Counted from the stretch's first letter, positions 11,716 to 24,449 are shown. The stretch: 64,000 bases of DNA from Panax quinquefolius (GCA_020205615.1 CM035173.1:53765300-53829299); one strand, 5' to 3'. Notes: generated by a model not told the origin, from the letters alone. A program made the numbers and translations.

Positions 11716-12834
11716 TTAGATGGTATGATCATAATCTTTCAACAGCTCAAGCCACCGTCGTTGCCGCATGTTGAGTTCCTTTTGAGTGAAGAAATATTTG
11801 AGGCTTTTATGATCCGTATAGATCTCCACTTTCTCTCCATACAGGCAATGCCTCCAAATCTTAAGCGCAAAAACGACAGCTGCCAACTCTAGATCATGAG
11901 TAGGATAATTCCTCTCATATTCTTTGAGTTGTCGTGAGGCATAGGCTATGACTTTCCCATATTGCATAAGAACACATCCTAACCCTTTGCCTGAAGCATC
12001 GTTGTATATAACAAATCCATCCGAACCAGATGGTATTGCCAGAATAGGTGCCGAAATGAGTCTCCTCTTGAGCTCTTGGAAACTCTTCTCACATTCCTCG
12101 CTACATATGAATTTTGTATCTTTCCGAGTCAGCTGAGTTAATGGAGTAGCAATTCGAGAAAATCCTTCCACGAATCTCCGATAATAACCAGCTAAGCCCA
12201 GAAAGTTGCGTACTTCGATCACTGACTTCGGTTGCTCCCAACTTTGTATTTCTTTAATCTTCGCCAGGTCAACATATACTCCATGTTTTGACACCACGTG
12301 CCCAAGGAATGCTACTTCCTTAAGCCAGAACTCACATTTCTTCAGCTTGGCATAAAGCTTGTTTTCATGAAGCTTTTGCAGTATCAGCCTCAAGTGTTGC
12401 TCATGGTCTTCATGGCTTTTGGAGTATATGAGGATGTCATCAATAAAGACGACCATAAAGTGATCCAAATATTCCTTGAATACTCGGTTCATCATGTCCA
12501 TGAAGGTAGAAGGAGCATTAGTCAATCCAAAAGACATGACTAGGAATTCATAATGCCCGTACCGAGTTCTGAAAGCAGTCTTTAGAATGTCATAAGTTTT
12601 AATCTTCAACTGATGATATCCGGAATGAAGATCAATCTTTGAAAAGAATTTGGCTCCTTGCAACTGGTCAAACAGGTCATCAATGCGAGGCAACGGGTAC
12701 CTACTTTTGATGGTGACATGATTCAACTCCCGATAATCAATACAAAGTCGCATACTTCCATCTTTCTTCTTCACGAATAGAAAAGGAGCACCCCAAGGAG
12801 ACGTACTAGGACGAATGAAACCAATGTCTAACAA
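11716..12834 (-). pseudogene. Element A reverse transcriptase and RNase H
   Basis: A 372-codon open stretch that copies the element RNA into DNA and degrades the RNA strand. RT motifs run in order: [13 protein letters not shown] (residues 15-27), [10 protein letters not shown] with the first catalytic Asp (about 68), [12 protein letters not shown] (98-109), and the FIDD box (130-133) holding the catalytic pair. RNase H follows at about 275-372, with [14 protein letters not shown] and YTDHKSL supplying acidic residues. It stops after DYDHTI, just short of the usual 'ANVVADALSR' end of RNase H. It is part of a single polyprotein with integrase downstream. The stop and the lost frame upstream (12835-13094) make it a pseudogene, although the enzymatic core itself looks preserved. 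Confidence 0.92.
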
Positions 12835-13094
12835 TTCACAGTAGTTGAGTTTTTCACTCCACGAAGTTCAATAGAGAGCCATTCGATATGGGGCTTTGGA
12901 AATTGGTTTTGTCTGAGATTCAAGGTCGATACAAAATTTAATTTCACTCCTGGGGTAGGCTCAGAAGTTCTTCGAGGGAATACGTCGGAAATTTATTAAC
13001 AATAGAAATATCATTCAAATCGGCGTATTTTTATTTAAATCCGTGACATGGGCTAAGAAAGCTTGACATCCGCTTTTTCAATAAATGAATAGCT

Positions 13095-13601
13095 TTATGG
13101 CTTGATATGACAAAGATGATTGACTTTAGTGGTTTGGTTGCTTGAATTACGTATAATAGGTTGGTTAGGAATATGAAAGCTAACAACCTTACGAAAACAA
13201 TCGATTTTAGCATGATGAGTAGTTAACCAATCAATCCCTAAAATCACATCAAATGCAAGTATTTTCAAAGAAATAAGATCGACAGTAACGCATGCGATTC
13301 TGATTTGAATCAAACAAGACTTATAAATCGTGGATGTAATGAAGGTTTCTCCCAATGGAGTTTCAACAGATAAGTCAAAGTCTAATTTCTCCGGAGTCAA
13401 ATTTAAACGTTGAGCGCAAGTAAGAGAAATAAAGGAATGGGTAGAACCGGTATCAAATAAAGTATAAACTTCGCTAGAGTTTATGATTAGCTTACCCATG
13501 ATCACCTCGTTCGGATTCCTTGCTTTTTGGGAGGTCACAACAAACGCTCTCCCTTGAACTACCGGTTTCGTCTTCTCTGGGACACCCTTTGATGCCTCCA
13601 T
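13095..13601 (-). pseudogene. Element A aspartic protease
   Basis: A 168-codon stretch carrying the retropepsin active site LFDTGSTHSFIS (Asp at residue 50). The downstream VILGIDWL motif at about residues 120-127 is typical of gypsy proteases that cut the Gag-Pol polyprotein. It is out of frame with the RT region. The linker 12835-13094 is degraded, so the polyprotein could not be made intact. The active site itself is unchanged. Confidence 0.9.
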
Positions 13602-13624
13602 CCCAGCTGGACTTGACTTTGGTG

Positions 13625-14704
13625 CACGACAAAATTGGGCTAGGTGACTTTCTTTTCCACAATTTTAACATACTTTGGACTGCATCGTGCAGTTTGGACT
13701 TATATGTCCTTCCCCTCCACATTTGTAACATACGACCGGCGGTCGTTCTCCTTCCTTAACAAAAGGTGTTGGTGCTGACGTCTTTCCATCATTATTGAAT
13801 CTTCTCTTCTTGAAATGTCCACTCTTATTGTCATGGCCATGATTACCACCGAAGTGATTACCATTTCTGGCATGTTGATTCCCTCCACATTTGTTGTCAC
13901 CGCTTTAATGATACTACCATCGGTATTATCGACTTGCGGTTGCTCTCTCTTGGTTGGGTTGACTCATTATCGCGCTCCAATAATCGAGCCCTATTCACAA
14001 CATCTGAATACAAACACAGTTTATGAGAAATTAGGTATTGACGTATCTCGGGTTTCAAACCTCTTACATCCGCGTCATTCTCTCATTATTATCAACCAAG
14101 TGGGACGCAAACTGGGACAACTCGACAAACTTAGCTTCGTACTGTGACACGGTCATATTGTTTTGCTCTATCTTGATAACTCTACCTCCTTCATGTGATG
14201 AATACTTTCGGGAAAGTACTTGTCGTTGAACAGCTCTTGGAACTTCTCCCAAGAAATCTTCAGTGCGGTAGGTTGAGTACGCTTTGATTCCCACCAAAGA
14301 ATCGCCTCTTGCTTTCATAACATGAAGGTGGCAAAGGGAACCATTTGCTCCATGGAGCATCCCAAGATATCAAATATCTTGGTGATCTACTTTATCCACG
14401 TCTCTGCCTTAAGTGGTTTTTGCTCTCCTAAAAACTTCGATGGTCCCAGCTCCTTGAACTATTTAGTGGTGACCTTCCGAGAGTTTCCAGTATTTCCACC
14501 TACATTTTGAATAGGAGCCACTCTCACCTGATGCTGCATGAATTGCATAAAGCCTCTGAACATCCCATCATTCACCATTTCATCGGTGTTATTGTTTACC
14601 TGAGGATTATTATCTTCTTGTTGCACATTTTCTTGAGTATTGATCATTGGTGACTTAATGGTCTCGTGTGCTTCATTGCTTATCTCAACATTTTTGGATG
14701 CCAT
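13625..14704 (-). pseudogene. Element A Gag, broken
   Basis: The start ATG at 14702-14704 follows the primer site by about 170 bases and matches the equivalent ATG in element C (MAS.NVEISNEAHET). The retrotransposon gag core is recognisable across frameshifts, from KFKELGP.. to FNDKYFPES..HMKEVE and NMTVSQYEAKFVELSQFASH (about 14460-14090). Two CCHC zinc knuckles lie near the 3' end: [14 protein letters not shown] (about 13735-13690) is intact, while the second (about 13680-13640) has a stop at its first Tyr/Asn. Gag would form the particle and bind RNA. Several stops mean it is inactive. Confidence 0.85.
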
Positions 14705-14873
14705 TTTCAAATACTGCCACAAAACAAGGGTTAATTAACATATCATAATCCCTATACTCTGACCGACCAATTAAATACCAAATAAACTTAGGTAGGTCAT
14801 ACTAACGAAGGAATTCCCCGTCTCTCCCCTCCTAGTTCTTGTCTCACAACTCAGTCAGGGATCATATCCCTAA

Positions 14874-14885
14874 GCTTTGATACCA
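14874..14885 (-). other. Element A primer binding site (tRNA-Met type)
   Basis: On the minus strand TGGTATCAAAGC lies two bases inside the 5' LTR. It differs by one base from the common plant initiator tRNA-Met primer site TGGTATCAGAGC. The same sequence recurs in elements B and C. Confidence 0.9.
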
Positions 14886-15167
14886 AATGTGACGCCCCCA
14901 AAATAGGTATACATCGCCCATCTTGAGTTGCCAAATATATGGTACAGAATACAAATACAAACTTAATTAAACAACCGTCGTGTAATATACGACAAAACAT
15001 AGATGAGAGTTTAAACAGGAATATTGCCTTCTAGACAATATCCACTCTCGAATAGAGTCCTTATTACATTTATTGTCACACTATTTTATAGAATATTGAG
15101 GACTACCAATACACCATCTCGGACCATCACTCCGTTCCCCGACTAGTCCCGGCTACGTTCTCATTTC

Positions 15168-16303
15168 CTGAAGAGAACAATGAAAGCAAAAGGGTGAGCT
15201 CAACTAGCCTAGTAAGAAATATTATGACTAAGATAATGCAGAATAAATTATCATTAGTCTTCAACAATGTTAAACTGATAAAATACAATAGACATCAAGT
15301 TTAACTGCAGCGGAATAAACAATCCATTAGAAGAGTCAAGTAGAGCATAATATCTACTATCTTCTATGATTTAAAATATTTTTATCAATTTTTATCACTG
15401 AGACTCAGCTTAATAAATAAACCACATCATCGAATCATTCCTGCACTACGGGCCAAGGTTATTCATTAAATCATCAATGGTCATGACTATACCGAATAAT
15501 CCGTGGTCATAATCATACCAAAAACTGTCCATCAATGCACTACAGGCCACTAAGGACTTTTACCACATCATTTATAACATTATAGGTCATGATTATACCG
15601 AATGATCCTTGGTCATAATAATACTGAGTCCATCTATGTACGTAAGCCAAAGATGACTTTCATCACAATATAAGCATGAGGATGATGACAATGACATAAT
15701 AATTCAATAAAACAAGTTCAAGAATAAATTTAAAAAATTTATAAGTTAATTTATCTTGAAATCAATAACGTCCAAATTGTCAACATGATACTGCTTTGTG
15801 GAGTAAAATTTAAGAATGCTCAAAAGAATATTTCCATGAAAAGATACTGGAAGAAGCGCAAATATCCAGGATATTCTACTAATTTCATGGAGTATAGAAG
15901 TCAAAACTTTAACCAACTGAGTATAATAGAATATATGAAACAGCAAATGGATTTTCGCTCGCCATGCGGTAATCCACATAGACAGATCATTTCTACAATT
16001 TAATAAGGAATGAATACGAAGGATCATTCACCATGCATGTGGTAATCCACATAGAAAGGTTATTCCAACAGAATAATAAAGAATGGAATAACAAAAGAAT
16101 TCACCAGGCATGCGATAGACCGCACAGACAGGTTATTCTAACAAAATAATAAAGAATGGAATAACAGAAGAATTTCACCATGTATGAGATACTTCGCATA
16201 GACAGGTTATTCCAACATAATAATAAAGAATGGAATAACAACCCTTACGAGTATTGAAAGAAAATAATTCTCTTCATGAATACAAAAGAATAATACACCT
16301 TAC
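15168..16303 (-). other. Predicted intron inside element A 5' LTR
   Basis: Reading the minus strand, a consensus donor (CTAAG/GTAAGG at 16304/16303) lies about 130 bases after the TATA box. A strong acceptor (TTCATTGTTCTCTTCAG/G, ending at 15168) lies about 280 bases before the primer site. The 1136-nt interval contains the minisatellite. The same pair occurs in the other LTR (8761, 7628), in both G2 LTRs and in the 3' LTR of C. Splicing is inferred from consensus only. Confidence 0.5.
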
Positions 16304-16434
16304 CTTAGAAGAAACTGGATATTGGAATAGTGAGGTAGCAGACTTCTCTTCTTCTTTCTCTTTATAATTTCTCTCTATAATAATTGCTCTAAAGGTTTAG
16401 TGAATTGGTGAGAAATGAAGGAAGAATGAGCCTC

Positions 16435-16443
16435 TATTTATAG
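16435..16443 (-). promoter_or_regulatory. TATA box of element A 5' LTR
   Basis: CTATAAATA on the minus strand sits in the context CCTATAAATAGA, which is identical in spacing and near-identical in sequence in the LTRs of A, C and G2 (8893, 41817, 47697, 29097, 36444) and similar in D (57320). It marks the U3/R boundary region. Confidence 0.75.
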
Positions 16444-17586
16444 GAAAATATAGTTTCGATAATTGCACGTTTTGGGGCTCAAAATATTACAGTACAATAC
16501 CTTTAATTTTTCTTTCATTTTTAATTTAGTCCTGCAAGTATTATCAAACTTCCACCACCTCCCCTAATAGTAAATCATGTGAATTAATAGTTCATTCGTG
16601 TGACTTAATAGTATAATCATGTGAAAAAACTAATTACAATATAGTACCTTCAACTATACCTCCATTTTTAATTTAGTCATGCAAGTATTATCAATCTTGC
16701 ACCAACTCCCCTAATAGTAAATCATGTGAATCAATAGTACACACATGTGAACACATAGTTATAAGCATGTGAATTAATAGCAATTAATACCCGATTGGTC
16801 AATATAACCTCCAGACATTAATTATTATCGAAATAAATGTCAATTTCTACTAACACTAATAATTCCCACATAATGGAATTATCAATTTCATCTGTAACCA
16901 ATACAAACTTATTCATCATTAATATTATAACTCACAATATTTAACAACCAGGTCGTTCCCAGGAAAGAGGGGGCTTTCCAATAAGGATTTCTCCCTATTG
17001 GCGCGCAATTAGGTGACCAAACCTCTCCTTAACAGAACTTCTAAAAATTGTCAATATTACAAATAATAATATGAATAACTTATTCATCTCAATTATTTAT
17101 TTAATAATATAACATATAATGCAAATGATACTGTGACAATAATTAAATCAATAATATGAGAGATATGATGCAACAATTACTGTTGCAATAATTGAGTATA
17201 ACTTAGTGACTTCTCACGTAAGCATCAATAATCAATATCGCGTGCTACTATGCAACCATGTGTATTACTTAACTTTTACTACCGGGTAGTTCAATAGTTT
17301 TAACGGTAACACTTCCGCTGTTATTTTTATAAAAAGATAATTCTATTATTTTCTAACTACGACAATACTTGTGTTGTGGGGTCCACCAATGATTATGTCG
17401 TCGTACGAATATTCCCTATTAAAACGAATATTCCCCGACCAATCGAATATTATATAACCACTCGCTTACTTTGCAAAATTTGTAAATATTACCCACAACT
17501 ATAACATTATATCAAATCCACACCATAATATTCAAAAATATATTTCGAGAAAATTATTCTTTATTTATAAAAGTTGGGGTCTTACA

Positions 17587-17886
17587 GGGTCCCCCAGATG
17601 TATTTGGATTTCAATTCTAATTATCAAAATTCAATGAAGCGGATGGGAAGCAAACTGATGATCCACTACAAGAGAGATACATTCCCACCACAAAGACATA
17701 TGAGGAGAGCTCAATTCCCACCACCCAAGCCTATGAGGAGTGCTACATTTCGACCACACAGGCCTATGAGGAGTGCTTCATTCCAACCACCCAAGACTTT
17801 ATAGGTGTTTCTGACTTAATAGGAACCGGAGAAATACAGGTAGTAGAAGTAACACTATTAATATATCCAAAATTAATCAAAATTTA
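17587..17886 (+). pseudogene. PMD gene, 3' part after element A
   Basis: The sequence resumes after the GGGTC duplication. Up to about 17886 it reads as a low-complexity C-terminal tail (TTQAYEEC-type repeats in one frame) ending in '..EVTLLIYPKLIKI' and a stop. It lacks a recognised domain. Continuity with the 5' part is supported by the target duplication and by coding-like character, not by a known homologous tail, so the exact end is uncertain. Confidence 0.55.
17682..17802 (+). repeat. 33-bp tandem repeat, about 3.7 copies
   Basis: Units start at 17682, 17715, 17748 and 17781, with the theme ttcccaccac..gcctatgaggagtgct. Because 33 is a multiple of three, it encodes an 11-residue repeat in every open frame: (P/S)TTQAYEEC(Y/F)I in one and FPPPKPMRSA-like in another. 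It lies at the end of the PMD pseudogene. Confidence 0.92.
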
Positions 17887-17957
17887 AAACAGTTAGTACT
17901 ATAAGTTTTAGTAATAATTAATAAAAAATTATTATTACTATCGTGTACAAGCAAAGG

Positions 17958-18126
<169 letters not shown>

Positions 18127-18210
18127 ATATTATATTATTATTAATATTATCTAATTATTATTATTATATTATTATAATGGTGGCACCGCTACATCATGTA
18201 GCGGCTATGC

Positions 18211-18241
<31 letters not shown>

Positions 18242-18846
18242 ATGGTGGCACTGCTACATCATGTAGCGGCTATGCTACAGTCCAATTAAATAATATTAAT
18301 AATAATAATATATTATTATTATTATTATTTAAGTAATATTATATTAAAACAAAGTAAACCGCTACTACATGTAACGACTTTGATAATATTAATTTTAAAA
18401 ATCATGAATACTTTATGGTGTAGCGGCTTTTCTTCTCATTTGGTTTGTCCCATATTTTCCTTTATTTTCATTGAAGTTGGTTTGTCCCAAAGTTTCCTTT
18501 ATTTTCAAAGAAAAGGGTAAACCGCTACCTCTTGTAGTGGCTATCAAATTCAAATAATAATAATAATAATATATATAATTAATAATAATATTATTATAAT
18601 AATAATAAGAAGAAGAAGAAGAAATTTAATAATATTAATTATAATCTCAAAAATTAATAATATTACCTTCATATACAAAACTCGGGAAATGGAAAGGGAA
18701 AAGGTGACATGAGGAATGGGAAAAGCTGACATTGGGAATGGAAAAAGTAAATATATTTGAGTTCTTTAATAGCCGTTACTACATGTAGCGGCTGGTCCCC
18801 CTCCACTTTTTATTCTCTTGTAGCTTATCATTTTCTCAAGTTGTCT
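18127..18846. repeat. Palindrome/microsatellite array 2
   Basis: The same 19-bp palindrome as in array 1 occurs at 18186, 18251, 18359, 18522 and 18773, with a half copy at 18420. Two copies (18186 and 18251) are part of a local duplication of about 65 bp with 'aatggtggca' before the motif. The box AAGTAATATTATATTAAAA precedes the 18359 copy. A short pyrimidine-rich stretch (18792-18846) follows the last copy and is cut by element B. It continues at 39523 before the FAR1-like fragment. Confidence 0.85.
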
Positions 18847-21800
18847 TGTGACACCCCCAAATCCGGGCACTTCAATTCCACAGATTTGGTGTTCACTTTC
18901 CAATTAAATCATAACTAACTACCCATAACCAAGGATATAATTAAACTCAAAAGTTTAAAAAATCAATCTCCCATTAAAGTGTTACATAATCTAAAATAAA
19001 TCACAAGTCATCTAACCTTTATTACAATCATCAGCAGAAAATTAAAACATGATCATAACTAAATCTATTACATAAGCTTCATAAATAAAAGATAAATTAA
19101 ACGTTGTCGTCTAATCAAGCACTTTGTCCTTGCCCTTGCTTGTAGAAAGCTCTTCAAACTTCTTAACTTTATCTACATTGTTTTGTGAAAGAGTGAGCAA
19201 ACAATTGCCCACAAGAAGGATAATATACAATAGTGTTTTATGAATGACAATTAACTGAGCTTTCAATGGTAAAGTATTCTTACTGGAACAATAAACTTTA
19301 ATTCAACAGCTATGAGTTCAAAGGAATAATGAACATTTAAGTTAACAATAGATATCAACATCAAAGAATACCCTGAGGGTCACAAGACCACGAACTATAC
19401 ACTAGGTTTTCAAGTATTTCTACTTTAACCTTTAACAGTCTAAAAGACTATAATCATCATCTATGTCCTAGGTTAACAGGTGTTTCTACTATAACCTTTA
19501 ATAGTTTAAATGACTATATGGACCATCATCCCGTACTCCAGGTGATCAACCCTTTGTACTATGTATTGGGCAAACATTTTAATGCTATTGTGTATCTCTA
19601 AAATAATCCCCTAATATAGGGTTGTTCATCTCAGCTTAAATTATCAGGTTCCGAACCAAAGGAAGTTTGGTTGGGAATTAACTTCAAAGGAATTCTAGAT
19701 CTTTAGAATGCTTATCAACCAAGTACTGGTTGAATCAGATAGGGACCAATGACTATTCAAGAGTTTGATTATAATATCTTCATGAACAAGGTATATTGAT
19801 GAATCAATAAAAACGAGAGTATTAACGATTCTAAATTGAACAAATGTTATCATCGATAACATGCTTTAAAAATTGTGTGAGTACATAAACAAACCAAAGG
19901 AAGTTTGGTTTGGGTTGACTTCAAGGATAATTTAGAGTTTAGAACGTGCATTAACTAAAGATTAGTTGAATTGGTAAATAATCGCTAGACAACTTAGAGT
20001 TTGGTACAATAATGTAAGATAGTACAATGACATTGGAGAATGGAGATCAAACAACAGTTATTAGTAGCTGAATAAACACATTTCTTACAAAAAAATTACA
20101 GACTTTGAATAACCAAAGTAATCTCATTTGGAATAAAGAAACAAAGATTAATTAACTTGCTCAACAATAAATGAGGATTAAAGAACTTGCATAACAATAA
20201 ATTGCTCAACAAGAGATTAGAGATAGAGAACTTGCATAAGTATAACATGACAGTGAAAAGTAACCTTGCTGAATAATAAGGTAGGAAAGGTTAGGGAACT
20301 TGCATCCTCATAAAAAAAATTAGATATAAGAACTTACTTAATCATAAGAATAAAGTTGCACAATGTAATAATAGAACTAGCTCAACGAAAGTGTAGAGTT
20401 AGAAAACTTGCCTCAAGCGTAAGCTATAATATTAAAACTCACGTTCACCTACACATAGTATTAGAACCACGATATCTATTAGATATACTAACATTCAATT
20501 TCCAACATAACACGCATTTTTAGTTAGACTTGTTAATTTAGTACAAGTCTTATGCTACTACATATATATCAGAAATTCCACGTGTTAACCTTCATAATAC
20601 TTATTTACTAATCCTCATGTTCAATAAATCACAACATGTCATTTTCATAGTTTACTAACTTCTTATAACATTAGAATTACTAACCACATTACACTATGTT
20701 GTTTTAACCTTGTCGTTACACATTTGACACGTTAACATAATCTTAAGTTAAGTTACAATGAATGTTCAAAGTCTGCAGAAGTAGTAGGCTACACTTATGC
20801 TCATGATCGACTATGGCGCGCTCGCGCAAGATATTATACCTTTAGGTTACCATGCATACCACGCCAAGAGGTCAAGCGCTCTGCTGCTTATGCATGCACA
20901 GTTCCAGTTTTTACAGAATGTGATTCAACACTATTCTTAAGCCAACTAACACGAATTTCACCAACAAAATAGTGAAATCAACATATACAATTGGTATAAA
21001 ACCATCATAAACATGTTTCCTTAGATATTCAACCACTTAGAGCAATTTAACAACAACTTTAACTAATTTAAATCCTCAAATTTCATGTTTTCATACAAAA
21101 ACACCATTTTTGACATCCTTTACAAAAATCGTCACTGTGATTCCTATTCTTGTCCAAATTACTTCATTAAAACTACGTTCTCTTCGTTTCTTAATGAACT
21201 AGCATAAATAAGACTCAATTTATGGACTAACATATAAATTGACCACCATATTTGGTACTTTTACAAGCCATATGAAAAATATAAACACTGTCATTATTTT
21301 TCTACTTTTAACTGTAATTAGCATACAAATTCCTTGTTTAAACATAAACTCTAGCATCCCAAGCACATGCAATCACCATAATCAGTTGTATAACAAGAAT
21401 CCAAAAAAAAAATTAATTCACAGAGTTTGAAGCTTGATGCCGTAAAACTCATATATATATATAAGATATAAATATTTTAGAGAAATACCTTTTGTTGCTT
21501 TGGAAATCCTTTCACTGAGAATCACTTGAACAATCAGAACTTGTTTTGAAATTCCAGCCTTTTCTCTCTCAAATTCTTTTTCTGAAACCCCTTTTCTGTC
21601 CTTTTCTTTTATTAGGCTTAAGCCAATTATTTTTAACATATAACCAAATACACCCGACGCCTACAACCCAAACGTACGAAACTGCCATATACTTAATATA
21701 ATAATAATTACATGTTAGTTATAACATATTTAATATATATTATTTATATTTATTTTATTTATATTATTATAATTAAAAATTAAAAATCCAAAAGCCATAA

Positions 21801-22296
21801 GGCTTTGTTTGGCAAAAAGTCTTTAAAATAAAGACTTAATATTTTAAGCCTTGTTTGGTAAAAACTAAATTAAACTCCTTTAATATATTTTAATAAACAA
21901 TTTAGTTTATAATTTATAACTTGGTATTATTTATTTGGATTTTCATATCCAACATTAATCAAATAAATTAATTATACACACTATATTTTAAATAAAATTT
22001 TCAGTTAAACAAATATCACAAAATTATAACTTCATTATAATTTTATTTAATACTTTAACACACCAATTTAAATTATTAAATTAAACAACAATATAACATC
22101 TTATGTTATATTACAACTCTCTAAATTATAAATTCAATTAATTTAGAATATTATTTAATAAATTTAATTCATAAATATTTACTAATAATAACCACATCAA
22201 TAAAATATTTATTTCATCAATTTCAACACATCAAATAAATATTTATATAATTCAATAATTATTTACTATTAAAATTTGAAATTTCGGATTGTTACA
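18847..22296 (-). repeat. Element B 3' LTR
   Basis: 3450 bp, TGTGACACCCCC to GTTACA. It is followed inwards by 'tccttcactccttacaagg', a decayed polypurine tract on the minus strand. A splice-donor-like AAAG/GTATTT lies at about 21488. The short frames at 21239-21639 are not genes. Confidence 0.92.
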
Positions 22297-24449
22297 TCCT
22301 TCACTCCTTACAAGGATTTTATCCCTAGAATCACAACTCAAACAATCGAATCGTCATATTCTTCCCTCCTTACAAAGATTCTGTCCCCAGAATCGAAAAC
22401 ATAGACTAAACAAATAACTCAAGGTAATTCTTTCTCATTATATCTTTGAGTTCCCACGTAGTCTCTTCGACATTGTGGTTCCTTCATATCACCTTCACAG
22501 AAGGTATTACTTTATTCTTGAGAACTTGTTCTTTTCTGTTAACTTATCTAAATAGAAATTTCCTCGTAGGATACAACCTTATCAAATATCACAGTTCGTA
22601 CTTGATCACATGATTGCAGTCAGGCTTGTTCGATCATACCACTGAAATATGAAAAACATTGCGAATACGCTCTAACTGTAGAGGTAAAGCTACCTCAAAA
22701 CCATCTTTTCAACTTCATCACTGCTTCCTATACTATAACCTCTTTATACCCAATATAGTTCATAAAACTTACCACACTTTGGAAATCCAGGAACTTGCCA
22801 TAATCATATGAGGTTAGGAACTTATCCTAGTCATACCATAGGCGTCCATTCGCTGAGGGGTTCAAAAGATATCATATGATTATGAGTCACGAACTTACCA
22901 TATGCTTTAGTTTTAAGAACCAAACCTAATCTTAATATCATCTAACTATGAAATATATACATGAGAAAAGAATCACCTTTCCACCACATATACATGGATA
23001 GCGCGATACCGATATTCCAATGATTATTAATGTGATAAACCAAGTATATGCAAAAAACATATGCCCATACAAAGGTTTGTACGACTTAGTCACCATATGA
23101 GTCATCAGTTAAAATCCCACCTAACATTATCCTACTCTTAAATTATTCTTAACTTGCCTTTAACTTCCTAAATACGAATTTCTCATATCACATTATCAAT
23201 AACTCCTCGTGCGCTTAGCATGCCTTTCGATGTCTGGATTTCCTTTTAGTTTGCCAATCGATTTGCAGACGATATGACATACTTATTTCTAATTGCATTC
23301 CACGCGTTCTTGCAACCTTTTCTAAAAATTTGTCGTGAATCGCGAATCTCGATTCGACACAATTGATACTGAAACACCGTGTCTTGAAACAATTTCTTTA
23401 ACATATAACTTCGCACACTAACCGATATGTAATATGCTAACTTTGACATATCATGAAATCTATTACCATATCTTACCACCAAAAGTATTGTCGAAGGCGC
23501 AATATATAATCTTGCTTCCTGTTCAATTCTCGATACTGACGAAATCTAGTTTACTCCTTTAACATTCAGTCCTCCTTCAATATCAATCTTGAATTAACAC
23601 CTTCATCTTGGAGTTACCCTTTCTTTACCTCCCACCACAACTTAACCATTTCTATTATGAACCCATCTTGCGCATCTAATAAAAATAACTCCTACCTTTT
23701 TCTTAAGACGTCGGCAACCATAATCATTTAGGATTTTGCATTCTCAATCCTTGATCAACTCCAACTATCACTTCAACGCATGCTTAAATACCCCTATGCG
23801 AGAATATACTTTAGAAACTTATGGTCTTTTTATATCTCACACTATTTCTCAAAATAATACCTCTAAATCCTTAGGGTAACCACTACTACCGCTAACTCTA
23901 AATCGTGAGTCGGATACCCTTTCTCATAAAATTTTAACTAACGCGATGCGTATAAAGTGACCCTGTCATTCTGCCTAAACACACAGCCTAGTATTTTATA
24001 CGATGCGTCGCTATACAACACAAAATTTCTTGCCCATATAAATTCCACCGATTTCCTCATCAAGTGAGCTAACGAAGTGGTTATCTTAAACTTCACGTAT
24101 CCCACATAATATTTTTTTAATAACTTCTTGATTTACAACCTCGATAGATAACTCTACCCTACAAATGTCTTTCAACTAAAAGAATAAAATACTACCTTTG
24201 ACTTCCTCAGAGTCTTAAGGTTTATGCACTTTCTTTGACAATGACTTATCACCACATGGTTTAACAACTTCAGAGTTTTATAAATCAAATCAGAAATAAA
24301 TCCATTGACATCACATGGCCTTTAATACCAATACGGTAATACTACACATCAACTTAAAAGGAATCACTATTCATACTTTCTATATTTAGGGAATAGTTTA
24401 ACTCTTCCCGAAGCGAATCTAGTTTCTAAACGAATTCATCAGGCATAAA
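22297..24449 (-). pseudogene. Element B pol remnants
   Basis: No long frame survives, but ordered fragments of pol can be read on the minus strand. The RNase H remnant (about 24030-23870) shows YSDASYK.LGCV and [10 protein letters not shown]. The integrase core remnant (about 23345-23235) aligns with the family's FW..LQ....YHPQTDGQSER segment, but its Glu is replaced (WQTKR). The chromodomain remnant (about 22528-22406) shows IPSVKV..RNHNVEETTWE. Protease and most RT motifs were not found in the roughly 400 bases available, so a deletion is likely. This is a long-dead copy. Confidence 0.75.

Larger units (their letters stand above)
7348..17586 (-). mobile_element. Element A: Ty3/gypsy Tekay-type retrotransposon
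   Basis: A complete 10.2-kb LTR retrotransposon on the minus strand. Its order is 5' LTR (14888-17586), tRNA-Met-type primer site, gag, protease, reverse transcriptase/RNase H, integrase with chromodomain, polypurine tract and 3' LTR (7348-10060). The gag-pol order and the C-terminal 'KVLWRNH..EE.TWE' chromodomain place it among plant chromoviruses. The long LTRs point to the Tekay/Del lineage. It inserted into the PMD gene with a GGGTC duplication. In the first 180 aligned LTR bases I count about 8 differences, so the insertion is moderately old. Coding regions carry a few stops and frameshifts, so it is not autonomous as read. Confidence 0.95.
14888..17586 (-). repeat. Element A 5' LTR
   Basis: 2699 bp, with ends matching the 3' LTR. 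It holds the promoter (TATA 16435-16443), four units of the 'ggaataac' minisatellite (about 15960-16245), the U3 hairpin pair (16962-17001) and a predicted intron (15168-16303). It ends at the right GGGTC target duplication. Confidence 0.95.
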
